Assembly: GCF_016107535.1 (NCBI RefSeq) | Contig: NZ_JABASQ010000004.1 | Location: 152,930-216,929 of the forward strand | Reading direction: 5' to 3' | DNA length: 64,000 nucleotides | DNA from: Psychrobacter cibarius | Lineage (GTDB): Bacteria; Pseudomonadota; Gammaproteobacteria; Pseudomonadales; Moraxellaceae | Shown: positions 27,040 through 36,435 of the stretch, in pieces | Layout: each line of letters starts with the position of its first letter | Position numbering within the stretch: the first letter of the stretch is position 1 | The notes under the pieces: generated by a model | Databases searched by the model: none | What the model saw: only the letters and a program-made list of their open reading frames with translations | What the model was told of the DNA's origin: nothing | Translations under genes and position numbers: made by a program

Positions 27040-27976
27040 TTCTATAATTATTTACAATATCGAAAACCCTTATTGCTCCCAAAAAATACTGCTCCAGCGT
27101 CACTCAAGATTCGATATCTAAGCGGTATCCATAATTCAATTAATAGCTCTCTATATGGCTCAACACTGATATATTATTCATATCACCCAAGCGCCTGAAC
27201 AAGGCTTCTTAGAGCATATGATGGCCTTGGTACGATAGAAGATGCCAAACGTACCAGAACGCCAAATGAGATTGAACTGACTATATTGCCGTCCTCTCAA
27301 AAGGCAAACTCATTGCTATTTTTATTTCAGTGGCTTTGTTAGTTTGCTTAATTTCGACAACGATTGGCGTAGTAGTCATGAGCTGGATGCTCAAGCTAAG
27401 GTGATTGTGATCTTGGGACGAGCGGTGGAAGCTGCTGGCGACGTCGATGTACTATGGATTTAGAACAACAATTACCAGAAGTGGCTCGCCGTGGTAGTAC
27501 GCTACTGCTCATTTCATTAATATTAGACCAATACGGTCTTATGAATTTGCCGGCAAGAGAGATAAATACTGGGTGTTCAGTAGGTGTCACTTTCGTTCTG
27601 CTAGGCATGATCATGGAGCTGTGGCTCACTCCTTCATTTTAAGTGCCATAAAAAGCACTCCAATAGGCACCGCTAAATCTACTTTTCATCTTAAGAATTA
27701 ATCGGGTGCGTTAATATGATGTGTTTAAATATAATTCAGTAAGCCTATAACAAGCTTTCAATGAGCACCATTCTATTTATGCTTTAGGTAACAACTTGCC
27801 AGTAGAATAACGAGTAATTATTGATATCGCTAAGTCTACGTCTCATCTACTTTTTGAGCCTTGAACTCACAGAAGAGTGAATTATATGCTAATAAATTTC
27901 CTATTTGGGTGCGGCAAATCTTTAGCACTATAATTCACTAATCTATAATGATATTACAAACACGCCTTAACTCAAA
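27040..27976. other. Degenerate region between the two receptor genes
   Basis: No intact gene is evident. About 27270-27430 on the + strand reads as a lysine-flanked membrane segment (GKLIAIFISVALLVCLISTT...MSWMLKLR then stop). A separate 62-codon frame at 27454-27642 has two hydrophobic stretches (STLLLISLILDQYG and SVGVTFVLLGMIMEL). These may be two tiny membrane proteins or pieces of a decayed gene. The last ~330 bases hold nothing I can identify. Confidence 0.35.
27454..27642 (+). CDS. Possible small membrane protein or gene remnant
   Basis: 62 residues with two hydrophobic segments separated by LMNLPAREINTG. No clear ribosome site precedes the ATG. It could be a real small membrane protein or the end of a frameshifted gene whose earlier part is the hydrophobic frame just upstream. 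Family not recognised. Confidence 0.3.
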   Translation: MDLEQQLPEVARRGSTLLLISLILDQYGLMNLPAREINTGCSVGVTFVLLGMIMELWLTPSF

Positions 27977-30274
27977 TCAAAAATCCATTGTGGCTGACAG
28001 CATAAATGTACGCGGCTCACCCAAGCCAAGACTGGTATAATGCGGCTTTGCCCAATAAGCTTTATTAGTTACGTTAGCAACACTCGTTCTTAATGTCAGC
28101 GGCTTTTTATCAATAGAGGTGGCATAACGTGCACCTAAATCATATACAGTGCGACCTGGTAATGACAGTGAGTTGCCTGCGTCAAGATATTGCTTAGATA
28201 TCGAGTTTGCATTAGCTGTCAATGTCAAGTCTTGAATAAAAGGTAGATCCCATTCAACACCAAGCTTAGACTGCCATTGTGGGACACCTGTAGCTCTATT
28301 ACCCTCATTAACGCCACCAAGCGTCTTGGTTAGCTTCGCATCAATATATGAAACCCCACCCATTAGGCGTATATCTTCAATGGGTGAGCCAAAAAACCCC
28401 CATTCAACACCTCGGTTACGCTGTTCGCCAGCATAAGAAAAGATATTACTAACAGGGTCTAAATAGCTATTAGGTTTCTCTATTTCATAAACACTTAGGG
28501 TATGTGAGAACTCACCAAGATCAAGCTTTACGCCAACTTCTTTTTGTTGCGTCTTATAAGGGGCAAACATTTCACCAGCATTTTCTGCATCTATCGGTGC
28601 AGTAGAACCTTGGCTCAAACCTTCTATATAGTTAGCATACAAAGAAACTTGATCGTTTACTTTACTTAGTAGCGCTATTGATGGCGTAGTCGCACTTTCG
28701 TTGTAATCCTTTGCTGATGCCAGCATACCTGCTTGTTTACTTTCTACCTGTTGATGTCGCAGTCCTAAAGTCAGCTGATATTTATCCTCAGCAAAAGACA
28801 GTGTGTCTGCAAGACCATAGCTGGTCAAATTCGTTTTTGTGTTCAGTAGCGCAGGAGAATTGAAGGGAATATTACGCGACTCCCATACTGGTTTATATAT
28901 GTTCGTGACCCAGTCTTCAGCTAATAAACCCCTTCTAGCACTTAAATCATAATCTTCCTGATAGTCAACGATGTTAAATGCCAATTGATGATTAACTCGT
29001 CCTGTTTGGAATTTACTTTTTAACCCTATCTCAGCAGACTGTCTTTCGACTTCATCATCAACTTCTCCAAGGTTAGTCCGATAATCTCCTGCGGCATTGA
29101 TAATCTGCGCGACAGAGGCACTCTGCGACTTAAATTTTGTTTTACTATTTCCGCCCGCACCATAAATCATTAAATCGTCAGTCACATCATATTCACCACG
29201 TATCATTAGCCCCTTATCTTCACTATCATTAAATGCCCAGCTTGGGTTCAGTAGCGTCTCTGGTTTGGGCGGCTTAGGAATCGACAATCCTGGTGCTAGG
29301 GTGAGACCGCGAGTCGGTCCATCGACACGATCTTTACTATGATAAAGATCTGTCGATAATCGAGCACGCTCTCCTTTCCAGTCCAGTGCAACAGAAGCCA
29401 GTTGCGCTTGTTTTTTTTGATCATTTACTGCACTATCACCCTCTCTATAAGCACCATTAATCCGAACACCAAACTGCTTGTCTTCACCAAAACGACGTCC
29501 TACATCCACATGCCCACCAAGTTGTGAGTCTGATAAATATCTTGCCGTCACTCGCGTCAACGGCTCATCGCCTGCTCGTTTAGGCACTAGGTTGACTGCA
29601 CCGCCTACTGAGCCTTTGGGCGGCATACCATTCAATAAAGCTGAGGGCCCTTTGAGTACTTCGATACGCTCAAACATCTCAGGTGAGCTACGATAATAAG
29701 GTGCCATACCGAATAGCCCGTCTACCGTAACATCACCAACGTCTGAAGAGAATCCACGGATAGAATAACTTTCAAGATTCTGGCCACCAACCCCACTGCT
29801 AAAGACGGCAGGATCAGTAGCAGCGATGACAGCCGTAATATCGGTGGCTTGCTGATCTTCAATAAATTTATCGGTATAGCTGATGGCACTAAACGGCGTC
29901 TCTAAAAAATCCTTATTTCCCAAGAATCCAGCGTGATTGGTATAGGTCACCTGCCCACCTGAGTAGATAGGATTGTCGTTGCGTTCTGCCACTACTGTTA
30001 TCGCAGGCAAGGTCACTGTAGGAACGTTGTTATCCTCCTCTAACGGTGGGTTTTGCGCTCCATTGCCAGACTCAGTGGTTTGCTCACTATGTGTCACATT
30101 ACTATTTGTCTGTGCATACGCTGATGGCATACAGATGAATACCGTCCCAGCGACTAGGCTCAAAGACATGGCAAGTCTTGCTGATACGATATAATTGAGC
30201 GCGAAAGAAGGTTTGGTCAGTGTCGCCCGCTGTTTGACCCTATTTTTATGATCTAAGTGTTGAAGTTGGTGCAT
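27977..30274 (-). CDS. TonB-dependent siderophore receptor, FhuA/FhuE/FoxA-like
   Basis: About 765 residues. Start 30274 is chosen for the AAGAGGACG ribosome site. A long N-terminal region with a hydrophobic core and cleavage near SAYAQ precedes an acidic linker and TonB box (LPAITVVAE). The plug shows SYSIRGFSSDVGDVTVDG and FERIEVLKGPSALLNGMPPKGSVGGAVNLVPK, a hallmark of the ferrichrome/hydroxamate/catecholate receptor group. The barrel ends with LSATMDF. It imports a ferric siderophore. It follows the ABC transporter genes on the same strand and has its own Fur box. The exact ligand cannot be read from sequence. Confidence 0.9.
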   Translation of the reverse strand: MHQLQHLDHKNRVKQRATLTKPSFALNYIVSARLAMSLSLVAGTVFICMPSAYAQTNSNVTHSEQTTESGNGAQNPPLEEDNNVPTVTLPAITVVAERNDNPIYSGGQVTYTNHAGFLGNKDFLETPFSAISYTDKFIEDQQATDITAVIAATDPAVFSSGVGGQNLESYSIRGFSSDVGDVTVDGLFGMAPYYRSSPEMFERIEVLKGPSALLNGMPPKGSVGGAVNLVPKRAGDEPLTRVTARYLSDSQLGGHVDVGRRFGEDKQFGVRINGAYREGDSAVNDQKKQAQLASVALDWKGERARLSTDLYHSKDRVDGPTRGLTLAPGLSIPKPPKPETLLNPSWAFNDSEDKGLMIRGEYDVTDDLMIYGAGGNSKTKFKSQSASVAQIINAAGDYRTNLGEVDDEVERQSAEIGLKSKFQTGRVNHQLAFNIVDYQEDYDLSARRGLLAEDWVTNIYKPVWESRNIPFNSPALLNTKTNLTSYGLADTLSFAEDKYQLTLGLRHQQVESKQAGMLASAKDYNESATTPSIALLSKVNDQVSLYANYIEGLSQGSTAPIDAENAGEMFAPYKTQQKEVGVKLDLGEFSHTLSVYEIEKPNSYLDPVSNIFSYAGEQRNRGVEWGFFGSPIEDIRLMGGVSYIDAKLTKTLGGVNEGNRATGVPQWQSKLGVEWDLPFIQDLTLTANANSISKQYLDAGNSLSLPGRTVYDLGARYATSIDKKPLTLRTSVANVTNKAYWAKPHYTSLGLGEPRTFMLSATMDF

Positions 30275-30321
30275 GGAAACGTCCTCTTGTTTTGATGGAA
30301 AATAATAATGCGAATAAAAAC

Positions 30322-30340
30322 ACAAATGATAATCATTAAC
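30322..30340. promoter_or_regulatory. Fur box upstream of the FhuA-like receptor
   Basis: ACAAATGATAATCATTAAC contains the full AATGATAATCATT core, ~50 bases before the receptor start, and agrees with the consensus at about 15 of 19. Confidence 0.75.
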
Positions 30341-30448
30341 AATTTAGGATAAAAAGAGCCCTCTCTTTCTCACTTAATTATTCACTAGAGCGTGTCCTAG
30401 TCCTACGTTAAAAAACATCGTTCGTCTTAGAAGGTTCCTAGAGTGTCT

Positions 30449-31435
30449 CTAGGACGTTGGCTGATAGCCTTTGAGGACATCGTCCATTATGATGTTTAAT
30501 GAGGTTGGGCTAGCGGCTGCTATATACCACGCATCTGCATCAACAAAAACAACACGACCATTTTTCCATGCTGTTGTTTGACGAAGTAAAGGGTTGCTCA
30601 CATCATCAGGATTGATAATAGCGCGATGCTCCATGACAGCGGTACGGTCTACAATATAAAGAATGTCTGGATCTGCCTGCTGTATAAACTCACTAGAAAT
30701 CGGCTGTCCATGTAGGCTGGTCTCTACAATCGTACTCGCAGGCTTGACACCCAAGTCATTAAAGATAAAACCATAGCGTGATTGCAGCCCAAAATTGCTA
30801 AAAGCCCCATTATTGTGTAAGACAACCAGTGCTTTTTCTGAGCGGTTTTTTGTGAAGTCCTGAACCTCTTTGACTCTTGCATCTAACTGCGTGGCTTTTT
30901 GTTCTGCCAATGCCTCTTTATCAAAAATACGACCTAGAGTTAATAAGTGGCTTTTAACACTGGCTATATGCTGCTGACTGTTATTAAAATTCACATCGAA
31001 ATGCAGAGTCGGTGCAATCTCTGACAGCTCTTGATAGTTAGCGGCGTGAAGCGGGGTCATTAAAATCAGATCAGGATGTAGCGCATGGATACGTTCCATA
31101 TTTGGCTGAACAATAGCGCCCAAGTCCTCTACTGCGGCATCCGCTTTGTACTGCGAAAGAAAGTGCGGAATATAGTCTTTGACCATTCCTGCAATCGGAA
31201 CATCGAGCTGATCCAAAAAATCAGCTTCATTCATATCCAGTACCGCGACGCGTTGCGGTCGAGTATTGATGACAGTAGTACCAAGCTCATGCTTGATCGT
31301 GATGGGCGTCTCAAGTTTTTGTGACGCGTGTGCTGGCTCATTTGTCAGCTCAGTAGATTTTTTTTCGCATCCTTGTAATGATACGGCGGCCGACATGACC
31401 AGTATCCAAACCCAATCTCTCTTACTCAAATTCAT
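30449..31435 (-). CDS. Ferric-siderophore ABC transporter substrate-binding lipoprotein
   Basis: About 328 residues. Start 31435 gives a lipoprotein signal with lipobox LQGC and overlaps the ATPase stop (ATGA). The protein is of the FecB/FatB/YclQ class: NTRPQRVAVLDMNEADFLDQL, MERIHALHPDLILM and the C-terminal FVDADAWYIAA segment fit the two-lobed periplasmic siderophore-binding fold. It hands the ferric chelate to the two permeases encoded upstream in the operon. Confidence 0.9.
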   Translation of the reverse strand: MNLSKRDWVWILVMSAAVSLQGCEKKSTELTNEPAHASQKLETPITIKHELGTTVINTRPQRVAVLDMNEADFLDQLDVPIAGMVKDYIPHFLSQYKADAAVEDLGAIVQPNMERIHALHPDLILMTPLHAANYQELSEIAPTLHFDVNFNNSQQHIASVKSHLLTLGRIFDKEALAEQKATQLDARVKEVQDFTKNRSEKALVVLHNNGAFSNFGLQSRYGFIFNDLGVKPASTIVETSLHGQPISSEFIQQADPDILYIVDRTAVMEHRAIINPDDVSNPLLRQTTAWKNGRVVFVDADAWYIAAASPTSLNIIMDDVLKGYQPTS

Positions 31436-32208
31436 ACTGCATCCCCTGATAAATTGAAGTAGTTGCACAGGCAACCACGTTCACTACGAATGATCTCAAA
31501 ATCAAGATCGTATAACTCACTTAAATTGGTTTCTGTCACGACCTGCTCGGACAGTCCGCTAAAGCTAAGCGTGCCATTTTTTAAAGCCACAATATGGTCA
31601 GAATAGTTGGCTGCAAAATTGATATCATGAATCACCAAAATCACCGTGCGCCCCCGCTCATCACATAGACGGCGTAAGGCTTGCATGATTTGCACTGCAT
31701 GCTTCATGTCAAGATTGTTTAGTGGCTCATCCAATAACAACACATCTGTCTGTTGCGCGATGGTCATCGCCAAAAAAGCCATTTGCCGCTGTCCACCACT
31801 TAATTCATCCAGATAAGAATGACGTAGAGGCTCTAATGCCAAAAAATCAATGGCCTCATCAATGATGCGTCGATCTTCTGTGGTTAGCGCACCACGGCTA
31901 TACGGAAAGCGTCCAAAGGAGATCAGCTCCTCCACGGTTAATCGTAGATTAAACCCTGGAGACTGCCGCAGTGTCGCAACATGATGCGCGTATTCAGAAG
32001 TACCAATCTCACGGATGTTGCGATCATTGAATGATATCTCACCGCTACTTGTTTCCAATAGCCTTGCCATCATCATCAACAAGGTGGATTTTCCAGCACC
32101 ATTAGGACCAATTAAAGAGGTAACACTGCCAGCCTGAAATTCTAGGCTGATATCTGATAGCACAGATTTTTTGCCATAGTTTTTATGGACATGGTTGATG
32201 GTAATCAT
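31432..32208 (-). CDS. Ferric-siderophore ABC transporter ATPase
   Basis: 258 residues, FepC/FatE/YclP-like. Walker A GPNGAGKST (~35-43), signature LSGGQRQMA, Walker B DVLLLDEPLNN and the switch histidine in VIHD are all present. It powers import through the two permeases. It overlaps both neighbours by four bases (ATGA junctions), showing tight translational coupling. Confidence 0.95.
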   Translation of the reverse strand: MITINHVHKNYGKKSVLSDISLEFQAGSVTSLIGPNGAGKSTLLMMMARLLETSSGEISFNDRNIREIGTSEYAHHVATLRQSPGFNLRLTVEELISFGRFPYSRGALTTEDRRIIDEAIDFLALEPLRHSYLDELSGGQRQMAFLAMTIAQQTDVLLLDEPLNNLDMKHAVQIMQALRRLCDERGRTVILVIHDINFAANYSDHIVALKNGTLSFSGLSEQVVTETNLSELYDLDFEIIRSERGCLCNYFNLSGDAV

Positions 32209-33155
32209 GTGAACCCTCTAGTACGGACGGTCAGCGCAAGAAAATAGATGCCACCCACAAGGTTGACGAGAATACTGACACTGGTTTTATAATTAAAGAC
32301 ATGCTCAACAAATATTTGAGCGACTAAAAATATGGCGATAGTAATGGCACAAGCGATGGGTAAGGTGACTTTGTGTTGGTTACTCCCTGCAAGCGCATAA
32401 GCGATGTTGGCAATGAACACACCCATAAATACCGTAGGACCAATCAAGCTCGTTGACACAGCCACCAAAATGGCAATTAAAGCCAGATATAACTTAACAT
32501 ATCTAGGATGGTTTACACCAAGAGACAGCGACTGCTCACGGCCAAGCGCCATCACATCTAAGACAGGCAGTGTCTTACGACTAACCCATAGTACGGTGGC
32601 TACCGCAAGCGCTCCATAAAACAGAGTCTCTGGCTGAGATCGATTAAACGAGGTGTAGCTTAACCCCTGAAAAACCGAAAACTCGCCAGGGCTAATACGC
32701 AGCTGAATAAACTGCGTAACCGTACCGATGACCATCGTCAACACCAAGCCAAATAACAACAAGGTATAGACATCATTTTTACATCGAGGGAAAAGCCAGT
32801 GATGAAGTGCCCAAGAATATGCCAGCATCAATACGATTGATACGATAAAATTACCACTGACACCTAGCAGCATCAGTCCATTTGTACCCATCACAAAGAG
32901 CAGCAGCACTTGCCACAATAAATAAACAGCCTCATAGCCCATGATAGAAGGCGCCAAAATACGATTGCCAACAATAGTTTGAAAGATTATAGATGAAAAA
33001 GCTAAGCATATACTACCGAGAACAATAGTCGCTAGACGCATCAAACGCTTAGGAATTAAGTAATCAAAATCTAAATCAGAGCCTATCAATAAGAAGATAA
33101 GCGCCAGCAATATAATCAGTATCACGGTCGCCCAAACCTTTGCCGCAGCACTCAT
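32205..33155 (-). CDS. Ferric-siderophore ABC transporter permease 2
   Basis: 316 residues, FecCD family, about 9-10 helices (YclO/FatC-like). The coupling-helix region near LGREQSLSLGVNH and the FIGPTVFMG-like SLIGPTVFMGVFIANIAY segment are recognisable. It pairs with the upstream permease to form the channel. Starts inside the previous gene's stop (ATGA overlap). Confidence 0.92.
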   Translation of the reverse strand: MSAAAKVWATVILIILLALIFLLIGSDLDFDYLIPKRLMRLATIVLGSICLAFSSIIFQTIVGNRILAPSIMGYEAVYLLWQVLLLFVMGTNGLMLLGVSGNFIVSIVLMLAYSWALHHWLFPRCKNDVYTLLLFGLVLTMVIGTVTQFIQLRISPGEFSVFQGLSYTSFNRSQPETLFYGALAVATVLWVSRKTLPVLDVMALGREQSLSLGVNHPRYVKLYLALIAILVAVSTSLIGPTVFMGVFIANIAYALAGSNQHKVTLPIACAITIAIFLVAQIFVEHVFNYKTSVSILVNLVGGIYFLALTVRTRGFT

Positions 33156-34090
33156 CTCACCCCCTTCATGATTAACACAAGGAATATTACACCGCCTACC
33201 CCGCCTGCGGTAAGGCCAATGGGAACCTCAAAAGGATAAATGACGAGCCGCCCAAAAATATCACAAATCAGCAGCAAACAAGCACCGCCTAAGGCGACTA
33301 CTGGCAGTGTCCGCGACAGGTTTTCCCCGTACTTTAGAGCGACTAGATTTGGAATAACCAGCCCCACAAAAGGTATGGCGCCGATGGTGATGACTGAAGC
33401 GGCCACCGTTACTGAGACTAGCATAAGCCCTAAGGCAGCTGTCGCCGCATAGCCGAGTCCTAGACTGGCGGCCATGTCCTCGCCCATACCCAGTACCGTA
33501 AAGCGATGGGCATAAATATAGGCTAATACAATGATGGGCAAAATAATATAAATCAGCTCGTAATGACCTTGTATAACCCTTGAAAAATCTCCCAATAACC
33601 ACCCTTGCATACTTTGTAAAATATTATGGCGATACGCATAAAACTCCGCAATTGATCTCAGCACACTGCCATACATCAACCCAAGAACAGGAATAAGCAC
33701 AGCGCTCTTAAACTTAATACGACTGATAATGAGAATAAAAAGTAAGCTTGCGGCAAAGCAAAAAACCAGCGCAAAGATCATTTTACTACTCGTACTGGCA
33801 TTAGGAAGCATGGTGAGCGAGACCAAAATGCCAAGTTTGGCAGCATCCAAACCCCCTGAAGTTGCGGGCTCAACAAACTTGTTACGGACGATGTGCTGTA
33901 AAATCACGCCGCTAACAGACAAACCCACTCCTGTCAGTACCAGCGCAATCAGCCGTGGTATACGGCTCGCCGTTAAGGTCAACCATGCATCGTTGGAGAA
34001 ATTAAAGAGAGCTATAAGTGAGGTCTGTTTTGAGCCCAGCATAAGAGAAACGGCACAGAGTAAAATGAGTAACAAAGATAGTGAGCGCAT
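33152..34090 (-). CDS. Ferric-siderophore ABC transporter permease 1
   Basis: 312 residues, FecCD family (YclN/FatD-like). SRIPRLIALVLTGVGLSVSGVILQHIVRNKFVEPATSG is the classic N-terminal signature. MGEDMAASLGLGYAA marks the coupling loop, and IPFVGLVIPNLV a later conserved segment. First gene of the four-gene ABC operon, with a weaker Fur-box-like site about 110 bases upstream. Confidence 0.93.
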   Translation of the reverse strand: MRSLSLLLILLCAVSLMLGSKQTSLIALFNFSNDAWLTLTASRIPRLIALVLTGVGLSVSGVILQHIVRNKFVEPATSGGLDAAKLGILVSLTMLPNASTSSKMIFALVFCFAASLLFILIISRIKFKSAVLIPVLGLMYGSVLRSIAEFYAYRHNILQSMQGWLLGDFSRVIQGHYELIYIILPIIVLAYIYAHRFTVLGMGEDMAASLGLGYAATAALGLMLVSVTVAASVITIGAIPFVGLVIPNLVALKYGENLSRTLPVVALGGACLLLICDIFGRLVIYPFEVPIGLTAGGVGGVIFLVLIMKGVR

Positions 34091-34427
34091 TATTGAAGTT
34101 CTTCTTACTTATTACGAATGACTTTTTACTACGCTGAAACATACCACCAACAGTCTATAAAACTCATTGCTAGGATTTTTCATTAAAGCATAAATGAGAA
34201 TCAATCATACTATGCTTGTTTGAATAGGTAAGTTGAATATAAGGTGAAATTGGGAAGTTATACCGTGAATAAGGGAACTTATTCGGAACGATACCTCAGC
34301 ATTTACCAAGGTTTAAAGATTGAATTAACTCAGGCGCAACATAGGTTTGGCATAAATAAGTCGTATATCAGCAATGCTTATTTAGCTGATTTCAGAAGAT
34401 TGTGGCAGCTTGACATCTATTGGTTGG
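34091..34427. other. Intergenic region with Fur-type site
   Basis: Holds the promoter of the ABC operon. A 63-codon frame on the + strand from a GTG at 34244 lacks family features and I do not accept it as a gene. Confidence 0.4.
34190..34208. promoter_or_regulatory. Fur-box-like site upstream of the ABC operon
   Basis: ATAAATGAGAATCAATCAT keeps the two halves AATGA and AATCA around a one-base difference. It matches the consensus at about 11 of 19, weaker than the receptor sites. Confidence 0.5.
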
Positions 34428-35384
34428 CTAGATAAGTTGTGTGGGTGTAACGCCATAAAATTTGGCAAAAGCTTTACTGAAATTGCTAGGATCACGATAG
34501 CCAACATACCATGCAGTCTCTTGGACGCTTTTATATTCATCTAGCAACAAACGCATTGCTTCCTGCATACGCAGTTCACGGATAAAGCTGCCGATTGTTT
34601 TACCCGTTTGTTGTTTGAACTGTTGCTTGAGATAGCATTCGTTTATACCCACTCGTTGAGCCAACAAGGAAATTGTTAATTTATTACTGTACTCTTGGCG
34701 AATAATATCAACGGCCTGATCAATTTGGCTTTTTTGGTTTGCTAATCGGCCTGATATATCTTGAATGCCTAAAATATCTTGGCAAAGCAGCAATGCTTGA
34801 CTCTCTAAAGCTAATCGATCACTCAAAGTACAGCAAGGTAAAGAGAGGATATAAGCTGCACGAGCAAGTAGACGTGGCTGGTTGGATAAGCTGACTTGAA
34901 CCATTTCAGGATCTTGATTATTAGAAGGTAATAGCCATGTTGGAACAGCGAAGCTTTCTGCCCAGCGCGACAACAATGTTTGATTAAAATCGATTGTTAC
35001 GATATGGCTATTTATAGGGGAATTCTGCAAATATTCAGTATCAACTATAGAGTTTATATCACCAAAATCTCCTGATCGTCGCCAAATTTGCTGCGAATGA
35101 ATACTTGTATCAGTCCGTAAATTACTAGCATGTAAGGTATAGTTCGCATCTACAATTAAGTGCATCCCTACATCACAAGAAAATGGTGCGGCGGGTTCCA
35201 CCAAAGATTGGCTGCTAGCAATGCTGTTTCGACCGAGCACGATACCATTATGCAAGCTCAGTAAGTCACCATAACCAGAGCTGCCATCATAAGTTGGACG
35301 TTTAATCAAATAGTCCGAATCAGGATGATCGAAAGACCAGTATTCGGTCTGATAGTGGTCGTAAAATGCATGTAAGTTTGCCAT
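34428..35384 (-). CDS. AraC-family regulator of iron uptake (PchR-like)
   Basis: 318 residues: a variable N-terminal ligand/sensing domain and a C-terminal double helix-turn-helix (LTISLLAQRVGINECYLKQQFKQQTGKTIGSFIRELRMQEAMRLL... and VGYRDPSNFSKAFAKFYGVTP). This shape fits PchR-type siderophore-responsive activators, whose N-terminal half senses the ferric siderophore. It lies just upstream of and co-oriented with the ABC operon and divergent from the cupin gene. No strong ribosome site is seen at the ATG. Confidence 0.85.
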   Translation of the reverse strand: MANLHAFYDHYQTEYWSFDHPDSDYLIKRPTYDGSSGYGDLLSLHNGIVLGRNSIASSQSLVEPAAPFSCDVGMHLIVDANYTLHASNLRTDTSIHSQQIWRRSGDFGDINSIVDTEYLQNSPINSHIVTIDFNQTLLSRWAESFAVPTWLLPSNNQDPEMVQVSLSNQPRLLARAAYILSLPCCTLSDRLALESQALLLCQDILGIQDISGRLANQKSQIDQAVDIIRQEYSNKLTISLLAQRVGINECYLKQQFKQQTGKTIGSFIRELRMQEAMRLLLDEYKSVQETAWYVGYRDPSNFSKAFAKFYGVTPTQLI

Positions 35385-35518
35385 ATAAATACAATCAAGA
35401 TGTTTTGGTATGTGTGTTTATGTTATATCCAGCTAAAAATAGCTTTACACGTATAAATAGCCAGTTCTCCAGTCTTGAAGCAATAATAGCATTATTAGTA
35501 ATAAACAATCATCTTAAT

Positions 35519-35537
35519 GTTAATGATTATCAATTAA
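35519..35537. promoter_or_regulatory. Fur box between the AraC and cupin genes
   Basis: GTTAATGATTATCAATTAA agrees with the Fur consensus at about 13 of 19. It lies 51 bases before the cupin start and could also affect the divergent AraC gene. Confidence 0.65.
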
Positions 35538-35587
35538 ATATAATTAAATATAATTCAATGGTATTCACATACCAAAAAGGAGTAAGC

Positions 35588-35893
35588 ATGAGTCTGCTTA
35601 TAGCGAATATAAAAAAAGAGCTTGATGATATTGAACAGTTTTGGAAGCCTACTGATATTGCTCAGTTTAATCAATTAACCGTAAAACTGGCTAAATTGAA
35701 AGGTGAGTATGAATGGCATAATCACGAATATGAAGATAAGTTATTTCACGTATTGTCAGGCCAGCTATTTATTATATTAGAAGACAAAACCGTAGAGGTG
35801 AACGCTGGTGAAGTTGTCGTTATTCCTAAGAACAGTAACCATAAACCTTATGCGCCTACTGAAACGAGTGTAATGTTTTTTGAACCTTTATGA
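35588..35893 (+). CDS. Small cupin-domain protein, iron-regulated
   Basis: 101 residues from ATG 35588 with an AGGAG ribosome site (an earlier in-frame start at 35366 is not credible). A single cupin barrel: GEYEWHNHEYEDKLFHVLSGQ carries the HxH...E metal motif, and AGEVVVIPKNSNHKPYA holds the second His motif. Such one-domain cupins bind a metal and are often sugar-isomerase-like or of unknown role. Its Fur box and neighbour suggest iron-starvation expression. Confidence 0.85.
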   Translation: MSLLIANIKKELDDIEQFWKPTDIAQFNQLTVKLAKLKGEYEWHNHEYEDKLFHVLSGQLFIILEDKTVEVNAGEVVVIPKNSNHKPYAPTETSVMFFEPL

Positions 35894-35896
35894 ATA

Positions 35897-36004
35897 TATA
35901 GCCGGTACAATATAATTCAGATACAAGGAAGGCGAGCGAAAGTACTACAAATAGTAGACTAAGCGAGCCTGACACAGTATCTGATTTATATAGGATTGAC
36001 TATA
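35897..36004. repeat. 108-bp palindromic MITE-like repeat
   Basis: Ends TATAG...CAGATAC and GTATCTG...CTATA are inverted copies over about 28 bases with mismatches. Inside lie AGGC/GCCT and ACTAC-AAAT-AGTAG pairings, so almost the whole unit folds into one hairpin. It resembles short palindromic elements I associate with Psychrobacter genomes. No coding capacity. Confidence 0.6.
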
Positions 36005-36435
36005 GAATTAAATCTATAACAATGTTTCTATTACAGCTATTTGATTGAAATGCATCTGAGCACTCAGTATTAATAATTTGTAAAGCCGTTAAAAATACCG
36101 CCGCCTTTGTAAATTAAATATCGAAAATGCAACATGCATAACAAACTTATCAACCATTTATTGAATACGCACTTTGCTTTTTAAAGAGTGGTTAGCCAAT
36201 CACTCTTGCAGATTTTTCTCCTAATGAAGGTGTGAATATTAGCATTCTCATTACTCGCGTTTATATTATTTCAATATCAGGATATAACGAGGCTAAGTTA
36301 ACCAAATCCCTCCAATGAGTAGGAGCTTCTCTGCCTGCTTATAAAGCTATCTGGAGATATGCATATGTCAAATAGATGGTTTTAAATAAGTCGTCATCTG
36401 CGTTTCAATTCTATTGTATTAGCATATAAACTTGA
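36005..36435. other. Intergenic region, nothing recognised
   Basis: About 430 AT-rich bases between the repeat and the 171-residue membrane protein gene, with no ORF of interest, hairpin or repeat that I can support. Confidence 0.4.

Noticed and set aside
34244..34435. 63-codon + frame in the spacer before the ABC operon
   Set aside because: Begins with GTG, has no ribosome site, overlaps the AraC gene 3' end and looks random.
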